Shown here: piece after piece, positions 34,701 to 48,260 of the stretch
Layout: each line of letters begins with the position of its first letter
Numbering within the stretch: position 1 is the stretch's first letter
Assembly: GCA_010094045.1 (NCBI GenBank)
Contig: ML986658.1
Location: 1-64,000, forward strand
DNA length: 64,000 nt
Reading direction: 5' to 3'
Source: Lojkania enalia
Taxonomy: Eukaryota > Ascomycota > Dothideomycetes > Pleosporales
Translations under genes and position numbers: made by a program
The notes under the pieces: generated by a model
The model's database searches: none
What the model saw: the letters and a program-made list of their open reading frames with translations, nothing else
What the model was told of the DNA's origin: nothing

Positions 34701-35626
34701 CTAGTACTATATAAATAATATACTAATTAACTACCTAGATAACTTCTATATTACTTACCTAGATAATATTCTTATCTACTCTAAAGACGAGGTAATATAC
34801 GCTATCTATATTAAGAAAGTTCTTAAGAGATTACGTTAAGTAGGGTTATAAGTTGATATTAAAAAGAGCGAATTCTATATTACCCGAACTAAATACCTTA
34901 GCTATATCCTCTTAAATAAAAGCCTTAAGGTTAACCTAGAAAAGGTAGAAGTACTATATAACTAGCAGCTACCTACTACTATAACGGGTGTAAAATCCTT
35001 CTTAAGTTTTACTAAATTCTATTAATAGTTTATACCAGAATTCTCGCATATCGCAAAGCTAATTATTATACTATAGAGTCCTATAACTTCTTTTATATAG
35101 ATTTTAGAATGTAATATTACCTTTAAGAAATTAAAGTCAGCCCTATTAAGTATACTTATACTCTACTACTTTAACCCTATATTAGAAACAAAAATAGAAA
35201 CTAATACCTCTAATAGAGTAGTTGCAGGAGTACTATTATAGAAACATTCTAACGGAAAATAGTACCCTGTAATATTCTATAGTAAAGTTCTATCTAGTTT
35301 AGAACTAAACTAGAAGATTTATAATAAGGAACTATTCACAATTATTACTACGTTTAAATAATAGAGGGTAGAACTTACTTTAGTAGCTACTAGGACTCTA
35401 GTATATACTAATTATCACTTACTTAAATATTTTATAACTATAAAAGTACTTAATACTTATTAAATTTATTAGACTAAGAAATTAGCTTAGTATTAGTTTC
35501 GAATTAAGTATACCCTAGATAAGAATAATACTAGAGTAGATATCCTTAGTTATTACGAATAAGATATAGAAAATTTAAAAGTAGCTTAAACTAATAACTA
35601 GTTAAGAGTTCTATTTAAACTGTATT

Positions 35627-35993
35627 TATTATAGACACCCCTGTAGGAACCCCTATACTAGACCTAATTAAGACCTAGGATTCTATATAGCTAGAAGAAT
35701 AAGGCTAATACGAGGCACGTAACGCGCTTAGTAACTTAGTCTACTAAGCTACTAAGTATACTCAGTAACTCAGTTAACTGAATAACTAAGTAAGAAAATA
35801 ATAAGGGAACTAAATTGTATTTAACAACCTTACAACTCTAATCTTTATAGCTCTTTATAGTTAATTTAAATATCCTTATATACTCTACTTACGTACTTCT
35901 ATTATAAGTCTATAAGAATAATATACCTCGCAGCATATAATTACCCTTAATTATTACCCGCCCTATAACTAGCCTTTAAGACAGGCCTTTATA
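35627..35993 (+). repeat. 5' LTR of Gypsy-2
   Basis: 367 bp starting tattatagac and ending ctttata. It includes an internal cluster of short cttagtaa/ctaagta palindromic units near 35728-35795. Confidence 0.9.
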
Positions 35994-38900
35994 CTTTAAC
36001 TACCCTCATAAAGCTAGAAGAAGTGAAACTAGTTAGACTACCCTGGTTATAAGGAAAAGAGATACCTTTGGTAAGTAACGTAGGAAACTCACGCAAGTAG
36101 AATGTTGGGATTAGCTAGTAAAGCTACCTCTTCAGAGGCAGGTATAATAACTATATTTATAAGAATGCAGAACGAATTAGTATAATAATAAGAACAGCTA
36201 GTTCTAGTAGATAAATAGATAAGAAGTCTAAAGGAGACTTAAGACAGCCTTCTTAAAAGTCTTAAAGGAATATAAGGAATAGTTAATAGTAAATAAGAAA
36301 TGGGACTTGCGGGAATTATCTAAAAACTCGAATAAGTTGAAAGAGTATTACTAACAATGTATTACTAATAATAAATTAAACTAGTACTACTTAATAAATT
36401 TAACAGAACTAGGTCCAAGCTTAAAGGATTCCTAGTAGTAGTAAGGATCTACATTAACGCTAACCTTAATATTATCTAATATAAGAACGAGAAAGTACTA
36501 TTTATAGGAGTATATTTAACAGGTAAACTACTCGACTAGTTCTAGTCCTTTCTAATAGATTTTAAGAACTATGCGGAGGAATACTAGAAGAGTAAAACTA
36601 AGGTAATATTTATAAGTCTAGTATACTTCTAATAGAAACTTGAACTAGTGTTTAGAGATATTAATAAAGTACGAGTAGTAGAAGACAGACTTTATAACCT
36701 AGTTTAACTAGAATCTATTACCTTATATATATTAAGCTTTTAATAGCTCTCGAATAAAGTCGCCTAGAACAACTATAGTATAATAGTAAAGTTCTGTAGA
36801 GAACTAAAAATAGAAATAAGAAGAGTAATAATGTATATAGAGCAACTGTAGGACCTAGCGTTATACTTCTAACTAGCGAAGAGAATTAACGACGAACTAT
36901 ACTAGTTTAAAAATAAGGAAAGATAAGTATACTATTAAAGAGTATACTTTTTAGTAAGGGCTGCCGACGCGGGTGGACCTATAGATCTGAGCGCTACTAG
37001 GGAAAAGAAGTCTAAACTATAGGCGACTTAAGAAAAGAAGACTTAGAAAAAAGATATTAAGTATTATAATTATTAAAAACTAGAATATATAGTAAAGGAA
37101 TATCGAAGTAAAAAGAAAGAAAAGAAAAACTAGCCTATAGAAGATAAACCGCAGGAAGCAGGTAAAGAAAAACTAGCTGTAACTATAGAATATAGAACCT
37201 CGTATTAGTCTTTCTATAATAAAGACAAGTATTAGATATACTAACAACTTAAAGAAGCTATAGGATATTAGCTTTAGAAGAAAATATAACTTACAGCAAT
37301 ATAGGAACGTATAAAAAGATAGCTAGAAGAAGTTTAAGAAATATTAGATAAGGATAAAGAAATAAACACCCTATTATAAATAGAAGAAGCTACTACTAGA
37401 GCACTAATACCTAAACCAGTACTTAGAGCATATTCTATATACCGATAAGGAATAATCGAGTATAAATAGGGAACCCCGGCTCTTATAGCTACCCTATAAG
37501 AAAAACTACCTATAAGATTCTATAATAAAAATAGACTAGGATAAGATATTATCGACGTTTACGAAGAATAGTAAAACACCTACCCTAGGGAAATCCGCTT
37601 CTCACACTTCCAAAAATAGATAGAAACTACGAAGGTAGTAGAAGGACACCTTAATATAATAGACTGAGATAAGGCTATATATATAGTATAGAAAGTAGTA
37701 GTTTTCTTATAAAGTAAAGTACTAGTAAAATACTAGGTACTAAAAGCATCGCGATATAAATAAGAATAGGACTACTAAGTTAGAGAAAATAATAACTCTT
37801 ATATAAACTAATACTACCTAGTACATTTTAAAATAGTATAGATATCGTGTATTAAACGATAATATAAAACCTACTAAGGAAGAAAGGAGAGTATAGGTAT
37901 ATAGCTAAGACAATTAAACGAAGACGAAGTACTAGAAAACTTTATAAAGTAAGAAGCTATAATAGAATAGGAAGTTATTAAACAAACCTAAAACTATATA
38001 GTACTTGAACCTGGACCTCTATTACCTAAAGTATGCGTTAGAGGAAGGCTATAGTATAAATGCCTAGAATAGAAGTATCTAAAATATATATCTATAAAAA
38101 AAGTAATAGCTTACTAGCCTAAGACAACTTAGTTGTATAGAAATATAGGAGAATACTACCTCACAATACCCGGACGGTACCACAGCTATAAAGTATATAT
38201 ACTCATCAACAGTAGAGTAATAAAAAATTTTATAGCTAGTAACTATATTACTAGAAAAGGAATACTTATAATACAACTAGAACGACCTTATATAATTTAA
38301 ACGATAGAAGGGAAAGACTTCTAGAAGAAAGTTATATATATTACAGAACTAGAAGAGTTTAAAATTCCAGGAACAACCTAATAAGGACAAATATTCTAAA
38401 TTATAGAGATTACCAACTATAATATTATCCTAGGAATCCTATAGTTAAGAAAAGAAAACCCTTAGATAAATTAGTAAACGGGACGAATCATCCTTAAAAA
38501 CTTGGGTTAACTAATTAAGGAACAACTCGCTGTAATAGTAAAAGAAGTAGTAAAAGAATTATTCCTAATAGGAAACGCATTATATAGCATACCTAAAGAA
38601 TACTAACATTTGATAAAACAGCTCTAAGAACTACTATAATACCTACCTAAATACGGAGAATACGATTATAAAATTAAACTATAACCAGGAAAAGAACCTA
38701 GATACGGACTAATATATAGCCTAATACTAAGAGAAATAGAGGCTCTAGAACAATATATAGACGAATACCTAAAGAAAGGAATAATTAGAGAATTAAACTT
38801 ACTAGTAGTATACCCTATACTCTTCGTAGATAAAAAAGGAACGACTAACCTACGAATATATATTAATTATCGCACCCTTAACAACATTATAATTAAGGAC

Positions 38901-41900
38901 TAATATCCTCTACTATTTATTCGTAATTTGAGAAACTAATTAAAAGAAGCTACTATCTTTATAAAATTAGATATCTAGAACACGTACTATTAAATCCGCA
39001 TTAAAGAAAGAGATAAATAGAAAATAGTATTTAGAATAAAAAGGGGACTCTTTAAATATCTAGTTATACTATTCAGACTTACTAACGCACCAGCTACTTT
39101 CTAAAAATGAATTAATAAGGTACTAAGACCCTACTTTAGACAATTCTATATAGTATACTTAGACGACGTTCTTATATATTTAAAAATAAAATAGGAATAT
39201 AAGAAATATATTAAACAAGTACTACGCGTATTATAAGTAGTAAAACTATACCTTAAAGTAAGGAAATGCGAATTTTATACTACGAGAATAGACTACTTAG
39301 GATTTATTATCGAACTAGGATAACTACGAATAGACCTAAATAAATTAGTGGTAATTAGAAACTAGCTAACTCTAAAATTAGTTAAAAATGTCTAATCCTT
39401 TATAGGATTTTATAACTTCTATTAAACTTTTATCGACGATTAGAGCGATATAACTACACCCTTAACTCAACTATTAAAAAAAGATGTTACCTTTACATAG
39501 GGAAACAAATAAGAAAAAGCCTTCTAAGAAGTTAAGAAATAATTCTAGTAAGAACCGGTACTAAAACTTTACGACCTAGAAAAGAAAGCTCTTATAAAAA
39601 CCAACGTATTAAGAACGAGAATAGCTGGAATTCTTATATAAATCTATAATAGGAAATAATATCCAGTAGCATATTACTTACGAAAACTTACACTAGTAGA
39701 GATAAACTATAATATATACAACTAAGAACTTCTAGCTATTATAGTATACTTTAAAGAATAGTGTATATACCTATAAGGAGCGAAATAGTAAACCGAAGTC
39801 TATTACGATTATAAAAATCTTACTACCTTTCTTACTACTAAAACTCTTACCCCTAGATAGGTTAGATAGTTATAAAAACTAGCTATATTTAACTTTAAGA
39901 TTATCTATATTAGTAGAAAATAGAACCGAAGAGTAGACGTACTAAGTAGACTATCAGGATACGAGTAAGAGAAAGGAACTACAGCTATACTACTAAAGAA
40001 ATAACAAGATAGAAGTATAGTATATAATTACCTACAACTCGTAGTAATGACTATTATTAAAGAAGTAAGCTAGATAATACTAATTAGAACAGTAATAGAT
40101 AGGATACCCGAAGAACTCTAAGAATAAAAACCGGAATAGATAGACGGACTATTATACGTCTATAATCGAATCTATATACCAGCTAAAGTTAGAAAAGAAT
40201 TTATTAGGCAATTTTATAAAGCCCCTACCTACGGATACTAAGGAACTGAAAAAATGCTAGAACGAATTCTTAGGGGATTCTACTTTTCTAAAGTAAGGGA
40301 ATAGGTAAAGAATATATTACGGGAATATATAGACTATTAACGGAATAAACCTAGTAGATATATACCCTATAGACTATTATAAAACCTAGAAACACCTACT
40401 AGACTATAGACGGAAATTACTATAGACTTTATCGTTAAGCTACTAAAATTAAAAGACTACCCTAAGGGAGAAGTATATAACTCTATTATAATAATTGTAG
40501 ATAGACTTATAAAATACACCTACTTTATCCCCTGTAATAAAGTATTACCCGTAGAATAAGTTGTAAATATCTTTCTAAAATAGATTATAGTATAGTATAG
40601 AGTACCCTAAAAGATAATTATAAACTAAGATACTAAGTTTACCTTAAAGTTTTAGTAAACAATTATAAACTTACTAGAAATTAAATATAAAATGTCTACA
40701 GTATTTTACCTATAGATAGATAGATAGATAGAATAAATAAACTAAACAGTAGAGTAATACCTATAGTACTACCTTAACTATAGATAAAATAATTAGATAA
40801 TACTACTACTAATAGCGCAACTCGCGTATAATAGTATTATATATAGTATAACTGGAGTATTACTATTTATAGTAAACTATAGGTATAAACTAAAAATATA
40901 TAACACCCTGATTAAAACAGTATTATAGGCACCCTAAATATAAGAATAAGTTGAGATTATTTAATAAACGCAAGACTTACTAAAGAAAGATCTCTAATTC
41001 TTATAATATATTATAAAGAAATACTATAATAAGAAATATAAACAACCACCTTACTTTAAGAAGAGAGAAAAAGTTTAGCTGCTAAGACGAAATATTTAAA
41101 GTAAACAACTAAGCAGTAAACTAGACTATATTAAAATCGGACTATATAAGATTGAAGAATAGATATTACCCGTAAACTATCAACTTAAATTACCTACGAC
41201 TATAAAAATCTACCTAACCTTCTATATTATACTTATAGAAAAGGTACCTTAGAATGCTAAATTAGTAGTATATAACATAGACGCGTACGGAGAAGACCTA
41301 GAATAGAAAGTTAAGAGAATAATAAGGTATAAAATACGGAATAGTAAATAGTACTATCTAATAAAATAGTTAGAAATAGATAAATACAGGAACTTATAGA
41401 GCGATACTTAGGAACTAGAAGAAAACCTTAGCTCTACAGCGTTACAGGTATATTATAAAAACCGAATTTACGAAGAAAACTAGGAGATAGAATAGTAGGA
41501 TTAAATAATATTAGCTGTGTTGCGGGAGGCAACTCCGCCTTAAAAAGGAAACCCGCCTTATAATCCGCCTCTTCTTCTTTCTTAAGTTGCTTCTACGCAT
41601 ATTTATAACCCTCCGCCTACCTATACTTCGCTTGTTTACAAATTTTATAAAGACGCTGGATTCTTATATAGGCTACCACCACCTTATTAAAAAGTTATTC
41701 TAACTCCTCCTAGGCTAGATAGATCTCCTCCTCTAACTTTACAACTTTAGCATCCTACTTCGCTACTAGGAAGAATCAGGAATAAACTAGCATTATGGGA
41801 CTATAATATATAAGTAATCTAAGTATCGCGATCTGCGTCGCACGACGAATATATACTAGTATAAAGATACTCTAAGTAATACAATTTCTTAGGTATCTCC

Positions 41901-42130
41901 TTCTTATCTACCTTATAAGTTAACCCCTTATAAGAATACCGGGAATAAGGTATAATTGTTTTACCTAAACAGTCTATACGATCCGTATAATAGTATCTAT
42001 TTAGAGTTAAATAACGAAGAGAAAATATTAGGAATATATATAGTCTCAGTAAAAACAGCGTACTAACCCTACTATATACTAGTTTAGAACGGGAAAACTC
42101 TCGGGCTGAGAGCTTAAAGGAGGAAGGTAG

Positions 42131-42497
42131 TATTATAGATACCCCTGTAGGAACCCCTATACTAGACCTAATTAAGACCTAGAACTCTATATAGTTAGAA
42201 GAATAAGGCTAATATAAGGTATGTAACGTGCTTAGTAGTTTAGTCTACTAAGCTACTAAGTATACTTAGTAACTTAGTTAACTAAGTAACTGAGTAAGAA
42301 AATAATAAGGGAACTAAATTATATTTAACAACCTTACAACTCTAATCTTTATAGCTCTTTATAGTTAATTTAAATATCCTTATATACTCTACTTATACAC
42401 TTCTATTATAAGTCTATAAGAATAATATACCTCGCAGCACGTAATTACCCTTAGTTATCACCCGCCCTACAACTAGCCTTTAAGACGGGCCCTTATA
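42131..42497 (+). repeat. 3' LTR of Gypsy-2
   Basis: This pairs with 35627-35993 at equal length. Differences are nearly all C/T or G/A transitions. Confidence 0.9.
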
Positions 42498-45245
42498 GTA
42501 TTAACTTCACCCCTGAATTAATGCCGAATTAGCCTAGTTCTATATTACCTAAATAACAACTTAAGCGGCTATACTAAACGTTATTAAAGGCTAAGAGTAA
42601 ATTATATTACTAGACTCTCTAGAGTTAATTAACATATTATTATAGGAAAACCGAGTCTCCTTCGCGTAGGAACGTATACTTTTACCCCGCAAGTATTAGA
42701 TAGAGAATAGACTACTCCTCTATAATAATCGCTTATATATCCTATTAGATTCAGGCCTTTATATATAACTTATATAAGAGGCTTATAACTAAATATCCTC
42801 CGCATACCTAAGCGCTACTAAAACCTATTAGTTACTATCCCAGAAGTACTACTAGAAGGGTATAGAGGCTACTTATAAACAATATATATAGAATTGCATC
42901 TTATACTATAAAACTTATCTAATACAAACCTAAACCCTAGGTTTTATCTACCTACTTCCTATACTAAATTAACTAATACAGCACCTATATATTAACTTTA
43001 AAAATTTTCCTATAGATAAGTCCGGATATAATTAGATTATAGTAATAATCGATCGCCTATCTAAATAAGCTATATCTATTCCCTACTATTATATAATTAA
43101 CGCAAGGAGAATAGCCGAATTATTTATTTAATAGGTATACCGCTTTAACTATATATCTAAAACTATTATTTTAGACTAAAGACCTTAGTTTATATCTAGT
43201 TTCTAGTCCGAATTCTACCGTATCTTAAGCGTAAAGGTTAAACTATCTACTACTTATTATAAAGAGACTAATAGATAGATAGAGATTATAAACAAGTATA
43301 TCGATTAGAGACTGCGTCCTTTTATATCCTTCTACTAAGACAACTAGAGCTCTCTATTACCTATAATTAATCGAGTATAAGTAATTCTACCCTATACAAC
43401 TATTAAAATATCCCCGTATTAGATCCTATATAGATTTAAGCCCTATTAGAGTTGGGATTAGAAATATTCTATTAATCCTATTACTGCGATAGATAAATTA
43501 AATTATAAGGACGCTCTAGCTCTAATAACTTATATATATACAGCCTAGGAAACTGTAAAGGCTAATATTAAGAAGGCTTAGGATTATATATAATCTATTA
43601 TTAACTATTACTAGTAACCGATTAATTAGTAGATTAGTAATATAGTCTACTTAAATACTAAGAATCTTACGGTCTAGAGACTAAGCTAAAAGCTATCCGA
43701 TTAATAGGAAGGTTCTTTTAAAGTACTAGAGTAGGTTAAAAACTCGTACCGTTTACAGCTACCCCTAGGGTTAAGTATATATAATATCTTCGCACTAAAC
43801 CTGCTATATAAGAATCTCTAGAACCCTCTATTTAGATAAGAAGCTCTAAAACCACCCGCTATCGCTATTAATAGGGTAGAAGAGTAGGAGGTTAAGGAAA
43901 TACTAGCTAGTAAGTTATATTATAAGAACCTTAAATACCGTGTAAAATAGGTAGGATACAATCCTAACCTAATCTAGTATAAAGCCTCAAACTTTATAGG
44001 TTCGCTTTATAAGCTGAAAGCTTTTTATAATAAGTATCTAAATTGCTTAGGACCCCTAAAAGCTCTAACTAAATAGATTAAGGTATATAAGAATAGTATA
44101 GAAAATATAGATTACCTAGTAGATAATAATATATAAGAGTTAAGCAGTGGATTTTTTAAAAAAACTAAAGTATAGGCCCGAAATTACTCCTCTATAGAAT
44201 CTAGAGGGTCTAATAGTAGGCTATTAGATACCTCTCTAGTCCTCTCCTCCTCTACCCTCCTTCCTCTTTCTTCCCTCCGGACTTCTTTTAAACCTCCTCT
44301 ACTTTATTCTTAGCTGCCTAAGAGCGCCGCGATATCAGCTTAAAGGCTAGATACTAGAGCCTCTAGGGCTGAAACCTAATAGAGCAACTTAGTACCCTAG
44401 TAGAATAAAGCTACCTAGATACTAGCTGTAAGAAGGTTATCTTCTTAACTTCTTACAATCTAGGCTATAAGCGCTAGGCTGTAAGCGGACTCCGAAACAG
44501 CTTTAAAGGCTACTTTTTTATCCTCCTTATCCTCTGTATATCGGGCTGCTACCTATAGTTTAAGATGGCCCCGGAGGACTAGAAACTTCTCCTTATAGTA
44601 GGAGGGGATCTATAAGTACGTTAGTAGTAAGTACCCTACTAGTATTAGATACGATTCGTACGGGGTTATACTTTTTATTTTATAAGGTATAATACTCGCA
44701 TTTTTTTAATCTTAAAGACTAAAAGGAAAATATTATATACTACCCGTAGGCGAGCGCGCGTATAGCCTAAAAGTAGATAATTTAGAAGGCCTCTAAAAAG
44801 GCTTTAAAAGGTAGGTAGAGTAGTATATTAATTAATTTTTTTCTATAAGGCGTTAGTAATACTTTAATAATTAACGGTTCTAGGGACGTATAATAATACG
44901 TATAGAGTAGAAGTTATTATTTAGTTAAGGAAGCTTAGTTAATAGCAACCTAATAATATACTAAGGCTAGTAAACGCTTATTACTATACGCGACGAAATT
45001 GCAATATTAATAAACTATTATAATAGTAGTTACTAGCTAATATATAGGTTAATTATACTTACTATAAAAACCTTACTTAATATTACGTTAATAAACGTAT
45101 CTCTATAAGTAACCGCGCGTATTAGCTCTTACTAGTAAATACCTCCTTAAAGAAATTTCTTTATACTAGAACCTATCCGTAATAGCCCCGATTCCCTCCT
45201 AAACCAGCGTAGATAGGGACTATTAGCCTATAAGGAGGGGGGTAG

Positions 45246-45505
45246 TATAATAATGCAAAGAAATCGTTCTATAAAAAGCTTTATCTTTTCGCTTATCTTA
45301 TCCTACCCCTAGTTCTACCCCTTTTCCCATCCGTATATAGTTGTATACTCCCTTATAAGTAGCTTAGTAGTTTTTCTATATCCTTTCGTATAAGGCCTAT
45401 AGGTGTTAATAGAATTCCTAGGTCCCTAATCCCCTATATACTCTTATATACCTCTAAGTAGATTCGTACCGCATTTAGACCTATTATCTTACCTACGCTA
45501 TTATA
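45246..45505 (+). repeat. 3' LTR of Gypsy-1
   Basis: This pairs with 31470-31729 at equal length (260 bp). Differences are mostly transitions. Confidence 0.9.
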
Positions 45506-48091
45506 TTACTAAGGCTAGTAATAAGCTTACTATAGATAAAGTATAATATATCTTTATTAGAGCGCTATACCTACTACTAATATTCTAGCTATATACTATA
45601 AAGTATATAGTATAGCTTTTTAATCTATTACTTACTATAGTATTTACTAATAGTAAAATACCTTTATAAATATTTAACAAATTCTTAGGTTGTTAAAATC
45701 TAATACTAAATCTCTACAACCTTTACTATTAGAGAGAGATTAGTTATATACTTATTCTAAAGGAGTGTTATATTAAGAGTAAGAAGTTTAAAGAATATAG
45801 CTATAAGAGTTATATAATTAGCTATAAGAGATCTTAGATATTCTTTATATAGAATTTATAGAGTAAGAAGGTTATATAATTAAGCTTTATAACCTTTCTT
45901 TAATACCTACTAGTTGTAGGCCGCGTATTTTATTAAGCTTAAAAAGCTTAATATAATAAGCGTCTATATATCTAGAAAGAGAAATCTAACTATCTAGAGG
46001 GTATATAAAATTTAGAGAGTATATTACTACTATAACTAATATTTCTATAGATACCTTTATAGTTAAATAATAATAAATATATTAATCTCCTTAAATAAGG
46101 TAGAGGATACGATTTTAGGTAGAAGTAATAAGAGATAGATAAGTAATAGAGTAATAAGAATAATCTATTACTATTACTACTACCTCTACTACTAGTAAAG
46201 AAGCTTTATAGCCGTCCTCGTAAGATAGTAGCTCTACTAGCTAAGCCTATATATTAATCCTTATATTATACGCTCTAATAGTTTAATCTAAATATAGTAT
46301 TAATAGTTAATAATATATCTCTTTAAGATAAGATAATACTAAGTATTTTTATTACTCTTATATAAAATTTTACTTTAGTAGTTATAACAGATACTTATAG
46401 TATAAGAGATAATTTAAATCTCTTATCTAAGCCTATTTTACTAAAGTAGGCGCGTATATATTAATATTTAGAGTAGTAGTATAAGATAGAGGAAGAAGAA
46501 ATAGAATTATATATAGAGAACAGTACCTAGTAGATTATTAATTATATACTAGCTAGAACTACTATACTACCTACTAAATAGGTATATAAATATAAGTTTA
46601 ATAATAAAGGATATCTAATATAATATAAAGTACGCCTTATTATCTACAGTAATTACTAATATTTAGATTTTTAAGAAGATATATATATAGAAGTAGCACG
46701 CTCTACAACTATTAAGTTAATTCTAGTACTAGTTAATATTCTTAATCTAGAGTATAACTAGATTAATATTATTATAGCCTTCTTAAATAGAAAAATAGAT
46801 AAAAATAACCCTATTTATACTTAACTACTAGATAGTACAATTATACGACTTAATAAAGTACTCTATAGTTTCTACTAGTTACTATAACTTTAGTATAAAG
46901 AGATTAGTCGCTACTTAATATTATATAGATATAAACTTCTTAATTCTAATCTATATATCTTTATTAGTAAAGAGCTATAATAGATTATTATCGTATATAT
47001 TAACGATCTACTCTTTATTTATCTAACAGCTAAAAATATAGTAGCTATAAAACAAATAGTTATAAGTACCTATAAATATTATAATCTTAACCTACTAAAC
47101 TACTACCTTAGAATCTATATTATATACGATCGTATAATATATATAATAGAGTTCTTTATAGAATTATATATTAAGAAACTTATATTAATACTTTAGTAAG
47201 AGAACTGCTGTAAGTATAGTATACTATTTAATCTCTTAGCTATTAAACTTATAACTCGCCCTAAGAAAGACGTCTATAATACTAAATTATTTAATAAATA
47301 TTAGTTAGTTATTAGTAAGTTACTATATCTTATATATCTTATATAACTAGATATTATATATTATATTACCTTTTTAGAATGCTTTAGTAGTAATCTAATA
47401 AGCCTATATTATAAGTATATATTATAGATTGTAGATTATCTCTATACTATATATAACTATATTATAAAGTTTTTAGTACTAGATAGAGCTTAAAGAGTAT
47501 TAATTAAGTACTTTACCTATATACTAGAAGTACCTCTTATAAGCTATTTAGATTTATTATATACTAATTATAAGGATTATAAATCGATAGCTAGATATCT
47601 ATTTAAGCTGTTTAGAGGAACAATTTACTATTAATCTTTTAAGGAGCGGTTAGTAATAATATTAATAATAGAAGCTGAATATATAGCTATTATATATATA
47701 GCTAAGGAAGCAGCGTAGCTTTATTAACTTTATACTAAGCTAGGTATATTATATAAACTACTTCAACCCCTAAAGCTTTATATTAATAATCTACTAGCTA
47801 TTAAGCTTACTAAATAGGAAGAATACTACTAGTAAACTAAGTATATTAATATCTATTATTACTAGATTAAAGAGTAAGTAGCTCTTAGTTAATTACAACT
47901 CGAATATATTACAACAGTTAATATAGTAGTAGATAGTCTAACTAAGCCCCTCTCTACTAAAGCCTATAATTAATTCCTATAATAACTAGATATAGGAGAA
48001 GTATTAATTGCTTATAGTTAGTACTAGTAGGAGCTACTATTAAGTAATATATATAGATATATGCCGTAGTTTCCGTTTAATCTAGGGGGTA

Positions 48092-48255
48092 TATTAGAGG
48101 GTAAATATTAAGGTGATAGACTTTACAAATATTAGCGTTTATAAACTAGTCCTAATTAGGACTAGCTCTATTTAAATAGTTCTTCTAGAGAGCGCGCTTT
48201 ACTAAGCAAGTAATAATAATATATTTCCTTCTACTCTATCTACTATAGCTTAACA
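48092..48255 (+). repeat. 3' LTR of the Copia element
   Basis: 164 bp, tattagaggg...cttaaca. It is aligned position by position with the 5' LTR but carries many extra C to T and G to A changes. Confidence 0.92.
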
Positions 48256-48260
48256 AATAG

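Larger units (their letters stand above)
35627..42497 (+). mobile_element. Gypsy-2 LTR retrotransposon, nested in Gypsy-1
   Basis: LTRs 35627-35993 and 42131-42497 are both 367 bp, with target duplication GTATT at 35622-35626 and 42498-42502. The insertion point lies after the RNase H domain of Gypsy-1. The internal region reads gag (36.1-37.1 kb) with a mutated CCHC knuckle near 37055-37100 (KYYNYQKLEY), then protease. Reverse transcriptase retains YLDD (39156-39167), followed by RNase H and integrase (about 40.3-40.9 kb). The C-terminal part may include a chromodomain (about 41.3 kb). A purine-rich tract (aaaggaggaaggtag) ends directly before the 3' LTR. As the innermost element it should be the youngest, yet it too is full of TAG/TAA stops. 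Confidence 0.92.
31470..45505 (+). mobile_element. Gypsy-1 chromovirus LTR retrotransposon, nested in Copia integrase
   Basis: LTRs 31470-31729 and 45246-45505 are both 260 bp, with target duplication TTACT at 31465-31469 and 45506-45510. Internal parts are 31730-35626 and 42498-45245. Gag ends with a CCHC-knuckle relic near 33145-33185 whose Cys/His codons have become Tyr (YYNY..LEYF...Y). Reverse transcriptase lies at about 34340-34920, with YLDN at 34756-34767 in place of YLDD. Integrase core is near 43010-43400. A chromodomain-like C-terminus (KEILASKLYYKNLKYRVKQV, near 43890-44060) makes it a chromovirus. About 1.1 kb between chromodomain and 3' LTR holds nothing I could identify. A polypurine tract precedes the 3' LTR. 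Stops in every frame. Confidence 0.92.
29106..48255 (+). mobile_element. Copia LTR retrotransposon (outermost), interrupted by nested elements
   Basis: LTRs 29106-29269 and 48092-48255 are both 164 bp, and both are flanked outside by AATAG (29101-29105, 48256-48260). The internal region is 29270-31469 plus 45506-48091, with order gag, protease, integrase, reverse transcriptase, RNase H as in Ty1/Copia. Integrase is broken between QNS and TERAN-like codons, where TTACT was duplicated by the inner insertion; the reading resumes exactly at 45506. Reverse transcriptase reads ...VYINDLLF near 46990-47015, where YVDD is expected. The RNase H tail reads AEYIAI..AKEA and DSLTKPLS. A polypurine run (AGGGGG) lies just before the 3' LTR. 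All frames carry many TAG/TAA stops, so it is dead. Confidence 0.93.

Noticed and set aside
38079..38276. 65-codon ORF inside Gypsy-2
   Set aside because: Tyr/Ile/Ser-rich product of AT-converted DNA with no similarity to retroelement proteins in that frame.
29106..48255. CRISPR-like or bacterial features in the AT-rich block
   Set aside because: The repeats are LTR pairs with target duplications; no short regularly spaced repeats.
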